Assembly (NCBI GenBank): GCA_035628875.1
Contig: DASPIZ010000151.1
Span: 46,262 to 110,261, forward strand
Source of the DNA: Ohtaekwangia sp035628875
Lineage (GTDB): Bacteria > Bacteroidota > Bacteroidia > Cytophagales > Cyclobacteriaceae
Direction: 5' to 3'
Length of the DNA: 64,000 nucleotides
Both the position numbers and the translations under genes were made by a program. Shown piece after piece: positions 54,225 through 63,863 of the stretch. The notes beneath the pieces are model-generated. The model had not been told where the DNA came from and did not search any database. It saw only the letters and a program-made list of their open reading frames with translations. Position 1 is the stretch's first letter; the number at the start of each line of letters is the position of its first letter.

Positions 54225-56492
54225 TTAATTATGTGCTCCGCTTAGTTCGTTTATTTTTTTCTTGTCGCCAACGATCAGGATGATATCGCCCCACTCGAAC
54301 ACTGTTGTGGACTCGGGGTTCAATATTCTTTCGTTGTTTCGCTCAATACCAATAACCAGTCCGTTGGTGCGCTCGCGTAAACCGGAGCTGCGAATATCTT
54401 TGCCCTTCAGTTGTGTGTGTTCATCCACGATGATCTTCTCCAACACAATGTCGGATACATCAACATCTGAATCAACAGCTTCAGTTAAATCAAAGACTGG
54501 CTTGAATGATTGAAGCTGTTCATCTGTTGCTATCACGCCCACCTGATCAAAAGGTAACAGGATGTTATTACGGCCAGGGGCATGAATTATTTTTTCTCCA
54601 CGTTTAATATAAACGATATTGATACCATACTTTTCGCGCCATGTTAATTCATGGAGGGTTCTGCCAATGTAATTTGCCTGAGGTTGAACATCAAGTTGAA
54701 CAATGTGCGCGTCCCATGGCAATAATCCTGTCTGGATGGCTGCTGTTTTCCGGGACACATACGCTGTGGCGGTATTGTATGCGTCTTCTTCTCTTGCGTT
54801 GAGGTTACCAAGAAACCTGCCTTCAATACGCTGGTAAAAACTTTGGATACGCTTTGCAAAAACAAAAACAACACTGATGATTATTGGTATAGCTACAAAA
54901 ATTGCAATCCTTACTGAAACCAGCTCGAAAACCCAAAATCCGATAACGAGTATACCCAGCATAACCCGGAATATTTCCAATACCAACAGCGGACCCCGAT
55001 TGTATCTTTTTTCAAGCCACATTTCTTTGTAGGCCATGTTGTCGGGTCGTTTAGCCATGAGGGCCCATAAGAAAGGCGTAGCGACACTCAGTGAAATAAC
55101 CAGTGTAATAACACTTCCGATGGTTGGATTAGCAATTCGTTCATTCAAAAAGGGCGCAAGAAATTCAATTGAAAGCAAAATGAGCGACAAAAGAATAATT
55201 CCATTCGTAAGGGCGATGTTGATGTATGATTTGATCAGCCGTTTCCAATCACTTTCTGCCTGGATACTGTGTGTGCCGGAAGAATAATTATTTAATCTTT
55301 TGACCCAGGATACCGGTAATATTCTTTCTAAGAAAAGATAAAACGGCTCGGAAAACTTGATCAGATAAGGTGTGGTGAAAGTTGTTATCGCAGAAGCACC
55401 TACAGCGATGGGGAATAGAAAATCTGAAATAACACCCAATGATAAACCTAAGGTGGCAACAATAAATGCAAACTCACCGATTTGCGCCATGCTCATGCCT
55501 ACCTGTACTGATTGTTTGAGTGGCTGCCCTGATATGATGGCACCGATAGTCGTGCTGAAAAGTTTCCCAAATAACGTCAGGAATGTAATACAAATCACAG
55601 GCCATCCGTATTCGATGATCGCTGCGGGATCAATCATCATACCGACGGAAACAAAAAACACTGCACCAAACAGATCTTTCACGGGCTTGGTTAAATGTTC
55701 TACTTTTTCTGCCGAAGTAGTTTCGGCGATAATAGACCCCATGATGAAAGCACCAAGCTCTGCTGAAAATCCGACTTGTGTCGCCAATACAACCATACCT
55801 AAACAAAGGCCGAGGGAAAGTATCAGCAAGGTTTCATCATCGAGAAGCGCTTTTGCCTTTTTGAGTAATGTGGGCAAAAGAAAAATCCCTGCGATAAACC
55901 ACAGTGCCAGAAAAAAAACCAGCTTAACAATCGTTAAAATAATTTCAGTGCCTTCAAATTCTTTTGTAACAGCGATAGTGGAAAGCAAAACCATGAGGAG
56001 TATGACGACAATATCTTCCACCACCAAAACGCCAAATACAATGCGCGCATATTGTTTTGTTTTGACGCCAAGTTCATCGAATGCCCTGATAATAATTGTA
56101 GTTGATGAGCTGGCCAGCATACCACCCAGAAACAAACTGTCCATGGTTGACCACCCAAGCCATTTGCCGACAAAATAACCTGTTACGGTGATGAACGCGA
56201 TTTCAACGAATGCGGTAATTGATGCTGCGCCACCTACTTTCATCAACTTTTTGAAACTGAATTCCAGTCCAAGCCCAAAGAGGAGAAAGATCACACCAAT
56301 TTCAGCGAGTATGTCGATGTTTACATTGTCGGTAACCGTGGGTAAAAAATGAAAATGCGGGCCCACCAAAAAACCGGCAATGATGTAGCCCAGTACCAGG
56401 GGTTGCTTTATTCGTTTAAATATTAAAGTGATCACCGCGCCTGCGATTAATATCAGCGCTAAATCTCTAATCAAATCAGGCAAATGTCCCAT
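54225..56492 (-). CDS. CPA2 cation:proton antiporter with TrkA-C domains
   Basis: A 755-residue Kef/CPA2-type transporter. Residues about 1-390 hold some 12 membrane helices with FLLFGLGLEFSFKKL and the pore-lining GGMLASSSTTIIIRAFDELG. A further membrane block (about 425-560) is unusual. The C-terminus has two TrkA-C type lobes (about 605-745), including IVYIKRGEKIIHAPGRNNIL and RTNGLVIGIERNNERI, where nucleotides or other ligands regulate channel opening. The transporter exchanges K+ or Na+ for protons for pH and volume control. I see no complete TrkA-N nucleotide fold, unlike KefB/KefC. Confidence 0.87.
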   Translation of the reverse strand: MGHLPDLIRDLALILIAGAVITLIFKRIKQPLVLGYIIAGFLVGPHFHFLPTVTDNVNIDILAEIGVIFLLFGLGLEFSFKKLMKVGGAASITAFVEIAFITVTGYFVGKWLGWSTMDSLFLGGMLASSSTTIIIRAFDELGVKTKQYARIVFGVLVVEDIVVILLMVLLSTIAVTKEFEGTEIILTIVKLVFFLALWFIAGIFLLPTLLKKAKALLDDETLLILSLGLCLGMVVLATQVGFSAELGAFIMGSIIAETTSAEKVEHLTKPVKDLFGAVFFVSVGMMIDPAAIIEYGWPVICITFLTLFGKLFSTTIGAIISGQPLKQSVQVGMSMAQIGEFAFIVATLGLSLGVISDFLFPIAVGASAITTFTTPYLIKFSEPFYLFLERILPVSWVKRLNNYSSGTHSIQAESDWKRLIKSYINIALTNGIILLSLILLSIEFLAPFLNERIANPTIGSVITLVISLSVATPFLWALMAKRPDNMAYKEMWLEKRYNRGPLLVLEIFRVMLGILVIGFWVFELVSVRIAIFVAIPIIISVVFVFAKRIQSFYQRIEGRFLGNLNAREEDAYNTATAYVSRKTAAIQTGLLPWDAHIVQLDVQPQANYIGRTLHELTWREKYGINIVYIKRGEKIIHAPGRNNILLPFDQVGVIATDEQLQSFKPVFDLTEAVDSDVDVSDIVLEKIIVDEHTQLKGKDIRSSGLRERTNGLVIGIERNNERILNPESTTVFEWGDIILIVGDKKKINELSGAHN

Positions 56493-56827
56493 GCCGGTAA
56501 TTTAGCTTTTTAAAATATTCGAAGCACCAATCTGAATCTGCCTGAACGTTTTTCCTTTTAACTTTCCACCGTTGCTCGATTTTTGTATTCCATAATAACG
56601 CTTTAGAATTCCTACTCATGGCTTTAACATTATAAAATGATTAGATCGCGGTAAGATACTTTGGATTCAACTCGCAGTCTCTACATCTGTACAGTTGCTT
56701 TTTTACCTTTGGGTATTCCCGTGAATGACCCATTTTTGGTCAGCACCAGCGTTAGACTGGACAAGCAACAAAGCCTATGGCGCAAAAGACTTTTTTATTA
56801 ATAAGGCGCTTTAATAAAAAAGCATTA
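56493..56827. other. Intergenic region between antiporter and siderophore operon
   Basis: About 335 bp. A 46-codon frame (56619 to about 56479, minus) starting MSRNSKALLW overlaps the antiporter start; I regard it as chance. AT-rich inverted repeats near 56800-56822 could end the upstream minus-strand operon. No RNA gene found. Confidence 0.4.
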
Positions 56828-58042
56828 TTAAGATGGAACTGATTTCCTGAACTTCTTTTTCTTTTTTCTTCCCAACCATACAATCAATCCAGTTATTGGC
56901 AATGAAGCACCGATGAGACTGCAACAGAAGGCCAACACTTTGCCTGGAAAGCCAAGAATACTCCCTACATGTAAATCGAAATTCATTTTTCGAAGTTTTT
57001 GCGCTGCTGATGCCTTATCATAATCGGTTTCAGCAACAACATCACTTTGTAAAGGCTCAAGGGTATGCCTGTCAAAAACAAATGTCCTGGCGTTGTAAAA
57101 CTGTGTACTGATTGGATACACAATGATATTGATCGGAGAAGTGATATTTGTTGTGTCGGGGTAACGATAATAAAATCCTTCTGCTTCAGCGTATTCGGCA
57201 ATAACCTTATGCCAGGCACTATCCATCATTTGCGTTGCTGGGTAGTCGGTCTTCGCATCGAGTGAATCTGACTCGGGCCTTACCCAATGCGGCAGCTCCT
57301 TTCCTGCTGAAGTTATCCAGTAAACACCACGGTTATACCATTCAATTCCCCAGACAACTCCGGTGAGAGCCATTACCAAAAGTACCAGCATCGCATAAAA
57401 ACCAAGCACATTATGCAGATCAACGTTGAGTCTTTTGAATGAGGCATTCCAACGTATGGTAAAATTCTTTTTTACTTTTGTTTTATTCCATTTCTTTGGA
57501 TACCACCAAATGATTCCGGTGATGAGAATAATTACAAAAACCAAAGTACCGTAATTCACCAGCGGTCTTCCGATCTGATAAGGGAGCCAGAGAAACCGAT
57601 GTCCCTGTAAAATGAAATAAAAGAAATCATTTTCGCCGGCGCCGTACTTCTCTGTGCGAAGCACTTCTCCGGTATAAGGATGCAGTTTAAGGATATAGTG
57701 TTCTTCGTTTTTCTCCCCCACCCCTGCATAAATAGCTCTTCCCTGAAGATAATCCGCATAGATTACCCTTTTATCAGGAAAAATGGCACGCGAATACCGT
57801 TGAATCTCTGAGGGGATAAGCACAGGCTTATCCTGGATCTCCACGTTTATTTCCGGCTGAAACAACCGTATAAGTTCTTCATTAAATGCCCAGATACATG
57901 CCGTGATACAAACAATAAAAACAATAATACCGGATGCGAGTCCGAGCCACAGATGAAGCCAGTCATTGACCCGTCGAAAGCGTGATTTTGCTTTCTTCCT
58001 TGTCCCAGATCGCTCCGTGTTATGATTTTGATTAGTTTTCAT
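56828..58042 (-). CDS. PepSY-associated transmembrane protein
   Basis: A 404-residue inner-membrane protein with four expected helices: about 30-50 (WLHLWLGLASGIIVFIVCIT), 155-175, 205-225 and 365-390. PepSY-like loops lie between (HILKLHPYTGEVLRTEKY in one). It ends in a basic tail WLGRKKKKKFRKS. This family is linked to reductive release of iron from siderophores and is often encoded next to TonB receptors, as here. It is the third gene of the operon; a hairpin (58076-58111) precedes it. Role in iron release is family knowledge, not shown here. Confidence 0.85.
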   Translation of the reverse strand: MKTNQNHNTERSGTRKKAKSRFRRVNDWLHLWLGLASGIIVFIVCITACIWAFNEELIRLFQPEINVEIQDKPVLIPSEIQRYSRAIFPDKRVIYADYLQGRAIYAGVGEKNEEHYILKLHPYTGEVLRTEKYGAGENDFFYFILQGHRFLWLPYQIGRPLVNYGTLVFVIILITGIIWWYPKKWNKTKVKKNFTIRWNASFKRLNVDLHNVLGFYAMLVLLVMALTGVVWGIEWYNRGVYWITSAGKELPHWVRPESDSLDAKTDYPATQMMDSAWHKVIAEYAEAEGFYYRYPDTTNITSPINIIVYPISTQFYNARTFVFDRHTLEPLQSDVVAETDYDKASAAQKLRKMNFDLHVGSILGFPGKVLAFCCSLIGASLPITGLIVWLGRKKKKKFRKSVPS

Positions 58043-58075
58043 TCCCTAGCCCAGGCCTATGGTGATAAAACAGAA

Positions 58076-58111
58076 GCCAGGTAACACAAAAAACAATTGT
58101 ATTTACCTGGC
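58076..58111 (-). terminator. Hairpin between DUF4374 and PepSY genes
   Basis: GCCAGGTAA (58076-58084) and TTACCTGGC (58103-58111) form a perfect 9-bp stem with an 18-base loop; on the minus strand TTCTGTTTTATC follows. It may weaken expression of the last gene. Confidence 0.65.
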
Positions 58112-58128
58112 CTCGTTGTTATTTCAAA

Positions 58129-59316
58129 TTACTCAAATGTCATAAAAGCATTAATGTATTCTGCTCCTGTGTAGGTCAGTCCTTTGGTAACGGAGTTGTC
58201 CGCAGGATCAAAAATATAAATGGCATTATCTTGTTCTGAGTTGATCACGATAGCAGCTGTTCCATCTTTCAAAAGTTCAAGTGCTTTGCGTGGGTATTTG
58301 CTGGTAGGCAAATCGAGTTTTTCTACTGTCTGTGCGCTTAAATCTGCCAGGTAATAATCTATTACATAAGCGTTCTGGTAATCACGGTATTCTGTGATAA
58401 GGTCTCCATTAAACACCTGAATTATCGCTTTGTTATTTCCAACATACAGCATGCCTCCGGTATGGTTTCCGTCTACCTTCGCCGTAATGTTAAAGAAGTA
58501 GTCTTCATCAAACTCGCTTTCGCCAGCATTGATTCGCGCGATACCGGAAGGAAGTTCTTCATTGGCTGCCCAGTAATTTGAGTTACAGGAAATCAAATAG
58601 AGATCACCATTTTCAGCAAAGCCATGAGAAGACACAACGCTATATCCGAGACTTGCCGTGCGTTCTTCATAGATGGTTTTTTCATACGCCATGGTCACTG
58701 CGTCAAAAATAGCTACAGGAGCTTTATCATATGCAGCATAGTCTAAGTCCGTGTGTATATAAGGCACATATACTTTTCCTTCTTTCAGAATATAATTGCT
58801 TGGTATAGCGGTTGAATTCTCATCAATGGGAAGTGCGATTGTTCCTTTGCTCTCTTCTGTCATTGTGGTTGTATTGACGATCTGGTAATCGAAAACTCCG
58901 CTTTCATTGGCGCGGGGGCCTGTTGAGATTAACAAGCGGTTGTTACTTAAAAATTCGTAGACAGGACCGCCACTAATACCTAAATTAGGGAGTTCACCTT
59001 CGTTTTGAAGATAACCATCTGCATCCACACTGTATTTTGTAAGCCGGTCTGCTGAGTTCAGGAATATAAAACCTTGTTGGGTTGTTACGGGAACATTATC
59101 CGGAATATTAGGAATTTCTTGTGACTGACTGATGTCAGCAGTTCCTGAAGTTGCATCACCAATGAGATGAAAAGGATAAGATTCTATTGCGGGTAAGCTC
59201 AATGCCAGGATATGTTTTGCATCGCGATCAAGTACCGGATCATTTTTTTCATCATCACAACTCATGGCCGATATCAGCGCGATGGATGCAAATAAAATTG
59301 TTTTAAGTCTGTTCAT
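58129..59316 (-). CDS. DUF4374 lipoprotein, siderophore-uptake partner
   Basis: About 395 residues. The signal (MNRLKTILFASIALI) ends with lipobox AMSC (Cys20), then acidic DDEKND, a surface-export tag. The body is a seven-bladed-propeller-like protein with repeats such as TKYSVDADGYLQNEGELPN and ALELLKDGTAAIVINSEQ. DUF4374 proteins accompany TonB receptors for iron carriers in Bacteroidota and are thought to bind the complex at the surface. I take the ATG at 59316; an in-frame ATG at 59340 would add eight residues. Confidence 0.85.
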   Translation of the reverse strand: MNRLKTILFASIALISAMSCDDEKNDPVLDRDAKHILALSLPAIESYPFHLIGDATSGTADISQSQEIPNIPDNVPVTTQQGFIFLNSADRLTKYSVDADGYLQNEGELPNLGISGGPVYEFLSNNRLLISTGPRANESGVFDYQIVNTTTMTEESKGTIALPIDENSTAIPSNYILKEGKVYVPYIHTDLDYAAYDKAPVAIFDAVTMAYEKTIYEERTASLGYSVVSSHGFAENGDLYLISCNSNYWAANEELPSGIARINAGESEFDEDYFFNITAKVDGNHTGGMLYVGNNKAIIQVFNGDLITEYRDYQNAYVIDYYLADLSAQTVEKLDLPTSKYPRKALELLKDGTAAIVINSEQDNAIYIFDPADNSVTKGLTYTGAEYINAFMTFE

Positions 59317-59350
59317 TTTGTAAAAAGGATAAAAATTCATTTATAATAAG

Positions 59351-61753
59351 TTAAGATGATTTAATAAAATACCTGACCTTGAAAGCAAAGGACCTTCCTG
59401 GTTTCTGCATTTTGAAATTATCATACGCCTTTTCGTTAAGAAAATTTCTAATCTCAAAGCTAATGTTGTATCGATGATTGGCACTGGAGCATGTTATACC
59501 AGCGTTATTAATAAGTTGTGTAGGAATAGTATTTTTCCTGACAGAAGCGCTTTTATAAACCAGGTAAAACCAATGAACGTAACTGGCATTGTAATACGTA
59601 GAGAACTCCATTCCGTTCGCCAATTTCTTAAAGCGGAAGTCGATGCCTGCATTACCAAAAAAATAAGGGGTATTAGCTAACTGATCGCGGTAAACCGGAT
59701 TCTCTGTTTTGGTTAATTTACTCGCATCATATTTTTCATTATTCAACACATTCTGGTAAGTAACGTTAGCAAATAATCCAACACGATTTTTATAGGTAAA
59801 ACGCGTATCCATCTCTAGGCCGTGAACCAATACATTCATGACATTCGTGTGCTGGCTGAGCATACCGTATGACTCCAGATAAACCCAATTGCTTACATTG
59901 CGATAGAAATAATTACCTTCCATCACAATTTCGCTTTCGCGGAGATGTTTTCTGAATTGTAGTCCACCATTTAAATTCAAACTACTTTCAGGTTTAAGCA
60001 ATGGTGCGGCGATAATTCTTAAGCCATCGCCCAAGGCTTCCCTTGCTTCAGGGAGACGGTAGGTCTTTTCTACTGAGCTCTTAAGCAACAAATCAGGTGT
60101 AATGAAGTACCTGGCGGCGAAGGCAAATCCTGGTTTACTCAACGATGTCTGGATATCATCTATAACCGGTTTTCCTTCTTCGTCACCCCTTGCGTTTCTT
60201 GTAAGCATATCAAAAGCATAATGTTTAAGCGAGGCAATGGTAGAAACTTTTTCATCTAACCAATTACTTTCAATGGCAACGCCGGATACCAGTTTGGTTA
60301 ATGTGTTGGGCGATGTAAACACACCAGGTCTGTCGCGTTTTAAAGTGTTTACGCCATCACGCGACAAATGCGTTCCTACAACATTGGCTTTTATTTTATG
60401 ATGCTGATGAGCGGTGTAGCTGAATCCAGTTCGCAAAACGGAAAGGGATTGATTATAATCAAAAATGGTTTTTTCACGAACAATTTCTCCCAGGCCATCC
60501 TTCGCTATATGATATACTCTGCCTGCCCAATCGTAACGGTTGGAAGATGTATCTATACTAACACTGTTTAACCAGTTATGCTGTGCATGAATTTGAACTT
60601 CAAGCTTGCCAGAAACAAATCCCGCATGATGATATTGTAAGGTTATCTGATGGTTGCGTTCTTCAACTGTAGCTTCCCCGACCGGATTTCCGAATATGCC
60701 ATGTTGCACATCTTGTTTTATCCCTGCCATGGTTACTCCAAACATGAGAAGGTCCGCCCATTTCTTACCAGTAAAACCTGCTTCCACCTGCCCCATTTGT
60801 GACTGATATGCATCGTGAAAACGCCTGACATCGTTGCGCACATCTTTGCCATTCTGATAGTCATAGACTTTAATGTCTTCCATGATATAATCATTGTCAC
60901 TGCGATTAAAAAATCCATTCGCCCGAATTAGCAAGCCGGAAGAATTGCTTTTATACAGACCACTAAACGCGGCTCTGTGTGTTCCAAAGCTACCCAAACT
61001 ATATGACGCGTCGAGATAAGGCTTCGCGTATAGATCTGTGACGATATTAATGGCGCCACCGAGCGCATCGCTCCCAAGTTCAATGGGAATAACTCCTTTA
61101 TATACATCAACCTGTTTAACAAGATTGGCAGGAATGTTATTCAGTTGAAAAGCATCACCGAGATATTCCATGGGTACACCGTCAATGAAGAATTTTACCT
61201 GGCGGCCCGATAAACCATTTAATGAGAATTGAAATTTCGACCCGAGTCCGCCTTCTTCCCGAATGCGAATACCGGTTGACTGACCAAGTATCTGATTAAG
61301 ATCGACGGAACGGTTAGCAAAAGCCTTGGTTGATATAGCGGTGACTGCATACGGCTGTTCAGCAGTTTCGGTTAACACAGATTTTCCGGTAACAGTGACG
61401 GCATTGAGCTCCTGAATGGATTCAGTAAGTATGATCTCTTGAGTAAACTCTTCGCCAGCTGAAATCGCAATAGAAACGTAAAATGTTTCAAACCCTACGG
61501 ACCTCACGACAACAGTATAACTTCCAGGCGGAACGCCATTTAACGTATACGTTCCCGAAATATCTGATACCGTGTTTATCCCGAGCGCCGGAATGCCAAC
61601 CCACGCATGAGGTATTTCCTGTCCATTCTGATCCTTGATCGTACCTGTTACGACAGCTGTTTCCTGTCCGTATATATCCCATGTTAAGGATATCAGAAAC
61701 AGCATACAAATCATGGATTTCAAAAACTTGCTAACGAATTGCGGGATACCCAT
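59351..61753 (-). CDS. TonB-dependent receptor, siderophore type
   Basis: About 800 residues. The signal (FLKSMICMLFLISLTW) leads to a carboxypeptidase-regulatory-like domain (VVTGTIKDQNGQEIPHAWVG). The TonB plug (about 110-230) contains GLGSKFQFSLNGLSGRQVKF and ELGSDALGGAINI, and a barrel follows. It differs from SusC in size and lacks a SusD partner; the DUF4374 and PepSY genes behind it point to uptake of a ferric siderophore. I start at the ATG at 61753: the upstream GTG at 61792 would place the operator inside the coding region and is unlikely. Confidence 0.88.
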   Translation of the reverse strand: MGIPQFVSKFLKSMICMLFLISLTWDIYGQETAVVTGTIKDQNGQEIPHAWVGIPALGINTVSDISGTYTLNGVPPGSYTVVVRSVGFETFYVSIAISAGEEFTQEIILTESIQELNAVTVTGKSVLTETAEQPYAVTAISTKAFANRSVDLNQILGQSTGIRIREEGGLGSKFQFSLNGLSGRQVKFFIDGVPMEYLGDAFQLNNIPANLVKQVDVYKGVIPIELGSDALGGAINIVTDLYAKPYLDASYSLGSFGTHRAAFSGLYKSNSSGLLIRANGFFNRSDNDYIMEDIKVYDYQNGKDVRNDVRRFHDAYQSQMGQVEAGFTGKKWADLLMFGVTMAGIKQDVQHGIFGNPVGEATVEERNHQITLQYHHAGFVSGKLEVQIHAQHNWLNSVSIDTSSNRYDWAGRVYHIAKDGLGEIVREKTIFDYNQSLSVLRTGFSYTAHQHHKIKANVVGTHLSRDGVNTLKRDRPGVFTSPNTLTKLVSGVAIESNWLDEKVSTIASLKHYAFDMLTRNARGDEEGKPVIDDIQTSLSKPGFAFAARYFITPDLLLKSSVEKTYRLPEAREALGDGLRIIAAPLLKPESSLNLNGGLQFRKHLRESEIVMEGNYFYRNVSNWVYLESYGMLSQHTNVMNVLVHGLEMDTRFTYKNRVGLFANVTYQNVLNNEKYDASKLTKTENPVYRDQLANTPYFFGNAGIDFRFKKLANGMEFSTYYNASYVHWFYLVYKSASVRKNTIPTQLINNAGITCSSANHRYNISFEIRNFLNEKAYDNFKMQKPGRSFAFKVRYFIKSS

Positions 61754-61772
61754 TTCAGTAAATCGACGACTA

Positions 61773-61823
61773 TTTAGACTAAATCTAAACACAAAAGTAA
61801 CCTGTGAACCTTATCGCCGCAAA
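61773..61823 (-). promoter_or_regulatory. Promoter and operator of the siderophore operon
   Basis: On the minus strand TTTG (61823-61820) and TACTTTTG (61799-61792) are spaced by 20 bases, an excellent Bacteroidota -33/-7 pair. Directly after it lies TTTAGA-N5-TCTAAA (61789-61773), an inverted repeat where a metal-responsive repressor could block transcription. The start codon at 61753 is 19 bases further. Iron control is inferred from the neighbours. Confidence 0.7.
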
Positions 61824-61967
61824 TGATTTGGAATAATTCTATTTTTTGCGTCCCAAAACGTATTTATCTGTCAGGTGAGTCCCAGGTGTTGAATCCAAGG
61901 TTAGCGCTTTGCATGGGAGATCCTTCTGCATGCACATACGCGCATGTACGACGGTAACGAAAAGGGG

Positions 61968-62216
61968 TTCATGGTTCAATGTTGAAGCGCGGGAAAAATC
62001 GGGTCTACAGAATTTGTTGATATTGGAGGTTTGATGTTCGGCGTTGATTTGATATAATTTTGATGTTTCTCGAAAGCAACCTGAGTTTTCGTTATATCGA
62101 AAACTCCTAAGTTATTGACCAACAAACTCGCAGCTAATAGCTCGAAGCTCTAGAAAAATCTCCTAAAAATATCACCCATGCCTTGCAGCTTGAAGCCCAT
62201 AGCTCGAAGCTATTCT
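61968..62216. repeat. Gene-tail repeat, copy 3
   Basis: Degenerate member: TTCAATGTTGAAGC at the left, GGAGGTTTGATGTTCGGCG in the middle, then CCAACAAACTCGCAGC and several AGCTCGAAGCT words up to the tRNA gene. Word order matches the copies at 10845 and 32592. No gene. Confidence 0.6.
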
Positions 62217-62247
62217 AAAAGCCCCGTCTATAAAGAATCACAGAAAG

Positions 62248-62322
62248 TAGTCTGGATCGGGTTCGAACCGATGACCTCTGCCCTGTCAAGGCAGCGCTCT
62301 AAACCAGCTGAGCTACCAGACT
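62248..62322 (-). tRNA. tRNA-Val (anticodon GAC)
   Basis: A 75-base cloverleaf on the minus strand with all stems paired. Acceptor AGTCTGG pairs with CCAGACT. The D arm has AGCTGGTTTA in the loop, the anticodon stem is CTGCC/GGCAG with loop TTGACAG (anticodon GAC), and the T arm ATCGG-TTCGAAC-CCGAT is standard. The discriminator is A and the CCA end is not encoded. Confidence 0.95.
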
Positions 62323-62500
62323 AATTGCGTTCCGCATAAGTAATTGGATTCAATTAAATAATCAAGTAAAGGGGTTAATAACTTTCATCGTTACACCGGA
62401 AAATTTCTCTCCTAACCTTTCGGTTGTCCTGGAAACCATCAATGGAAAACAATCCTTTTCAGTTGGCAGGAATTGTATACCTTGGTTTAACTAAATTATT

Positions 62501-63757
62501 ATGATCATGTACAAGTCCGCGGCTTTTTTATCATTTGTAATCTTTCTTGGTAGCTGTAATCCGAAAGGCGCAGAAATAGAATCAAAGGATGCTGATTCGC
62601 TTATCGTTAACAGCGATACAAAAGCATGTATCGATTCCACTTTACAATCCTTCGTGGATCAAGGCGCTATTGCAGGCGTATCTGCGCTCATCATGGAAGA
62701 CAACAAAGAGGTTTATTTCAATGCTTTTGGAAAAGCAGATAGGGAAGCCGATGTACCTATGGACCGCAATACCGTAGTAAGAATTTTTTCCATGACCAAA
62801 CCGATCACCGGTGTTGCCCTTATGCAACTATATGAAAAAGGTGCGTTCCAGCTCGATGATCCATTAGCTAAATATGCTCCTGAGTTTAGTGACATGAAGG
62901 TTTTTAATGGTACCGATTCAAACGGTAAAATTTTACTTGAACCTGCAAAACGCCCCATAACCATTCGTGATCTTACCCGGCACACAGCAGGATTTGCGCG
63001 TGCAGAACAATCGGAACTTGGAAAGATGGTATTGGAAGCGGATGTCATGAACAAAGAAAACACACTTGCCGAAATGGCAAAAAAATTGAGTAAGCTTCCC
63101 CTTGCGTTTCATCCCGGCGAAGAATGGTCTTATGGCGTTTCTGTTGATGTGCAAGCCTATCTGGTGGAATTGTTATCAGGCAAACCTTTTGATCAATACG
63201 TCAATGAAAATATCCTTACGCCACTGGGCATGAACAATACAGCGTATGTAACAAAAAATCCGGATAAGCTTGCTGCTGTTTACCGCAAAGGCGAAGATGG
63301 AAAACTTGTGAGAATTCCGGATGAAGAGGCAAATTCCTTCAACGAAAAACCATGGCCCTTGAAACCTGGCGGATATGGATTTACTTCCACAGTAGATGAC
63401 TACATGAAATTTGCGCAGATGCTGGTGAATGAAGGAAAAGGCGAAAACGCAACGATTCTGAAAGAAGAAACTGTGAAGCTAATGGCTACCAATCATTTGC
63501 CAGATAGTGTAACAGAACGTATGTGGCTTCCAAGTAAAGGCCAGGTAGGCTTCGGAATAGACTTCGCGGTACGTCTTCGGGATGCTCAAAGCGCTGAAGA
63601 AAATGTGGGTACCATAGGCGAGTTCTTTTGGGATGGTGCAGCAACCACGTTGTTCTGGGTAGATCCTAAAAACGAATTAACCGCAGTTCTGTTTGTTCAG
63701 ATTTTTCCGTTTGATCGCGCGTTACACAAAAAGTTTCGCGATGCTGTTTATCAATAG
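62501..63757 (+). CDS. Beta-lactamase-family serine hydrolase lipoprotein
   Basis: A 418-residue lipoprotein (lipobox LGSC). The beta-lactamase/esterase fold has the SxxK motif SMTK (Ser97 and Lys100), a Tyr in WSYGVSVDVQ at the place of the YxN motif, HTAG near 155 and a late HxG-like region. Related enzymes are esterases, D-aminopeptidases or class C-like lactamases; this one has the esterase-like YGV rather than YxN, so penicillin hydrolysis is doubtful. The gene is monocistronic with a TACCTTGG near-consensus box upstream (62479). Confidence 0.88.
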   Translation: MIMYKSAAFLSFVIFLGSCNPKGAEIESKDADSLIVNSDTKACIDSTLQSFVDQGAIAGVSALIMEDNKEVYFNAFGKADREADVPMDRNTVVRIFSMTKPITGVALMQLYEKGAFQLDDPLAKYAPEFSDMKVFNGTDSNGKILLEPAKRPITIRDLTRHTAGFARAEQSELGKMVLEADVMNKENTLAEMAKKLSKLPLAFHPGEEWSYGVSVDVQAYLVELLSGKPFDQYVNENILTPLGMNNTAYVTKNPDKLAAVYRKGEDGKLVRIPDEEANSFNEKPWPLKPGGYGFTSTVDDYMKFAQMLVNEGKGENATILKEETVKLMATNHLPDSVTERMWLPSKGQVGFGIDFAVRLRDAQSAEENVGTIGEFFWDGAATTLFWVDPKNELTAVLFVQIFPFDRALHKKFRDAVYQ

Positions 63758-63759
63758 GT

Positions 63760-63863
63760 TCAAAGTTTAAAGTTCAAGGTTCTAGGTTCAAAGTTCAAAG
63801 TTGGTTTGTCATTACGATGGGATTGCGAAAATTGTTCGAAGTTTGAGGTTTGAGGTTTGAGGT
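63760..63863. repeat. Gene-tail repeat, copy 4 (left half)
   Basis: TTCAAAGTTTAAAGTTCAAGG directly after the stop codon of the hydrolase, then GAAGTTTGAGGTTTGAGG twice. The right half with CAACAAACTCG is absent. The last 137 bases of the window show no gene. Confidence 0.65.

Noticed and set aside
55372..56178. A 268-codon open frame on the plus strand inside the antiporter gene
   Set aside because: It is antisense to a complete, motif-rich CPA2 transporter and its peptide is rich in Ser, Thr and Pro with no domain; it is a shadow of the real gene.
56479..56619. A 46-codon minus-strand frame starting MSRNSKALLW
   Set aside because: It overlaps the antiporter start, is short and resembles nothing known; chance is more likely.
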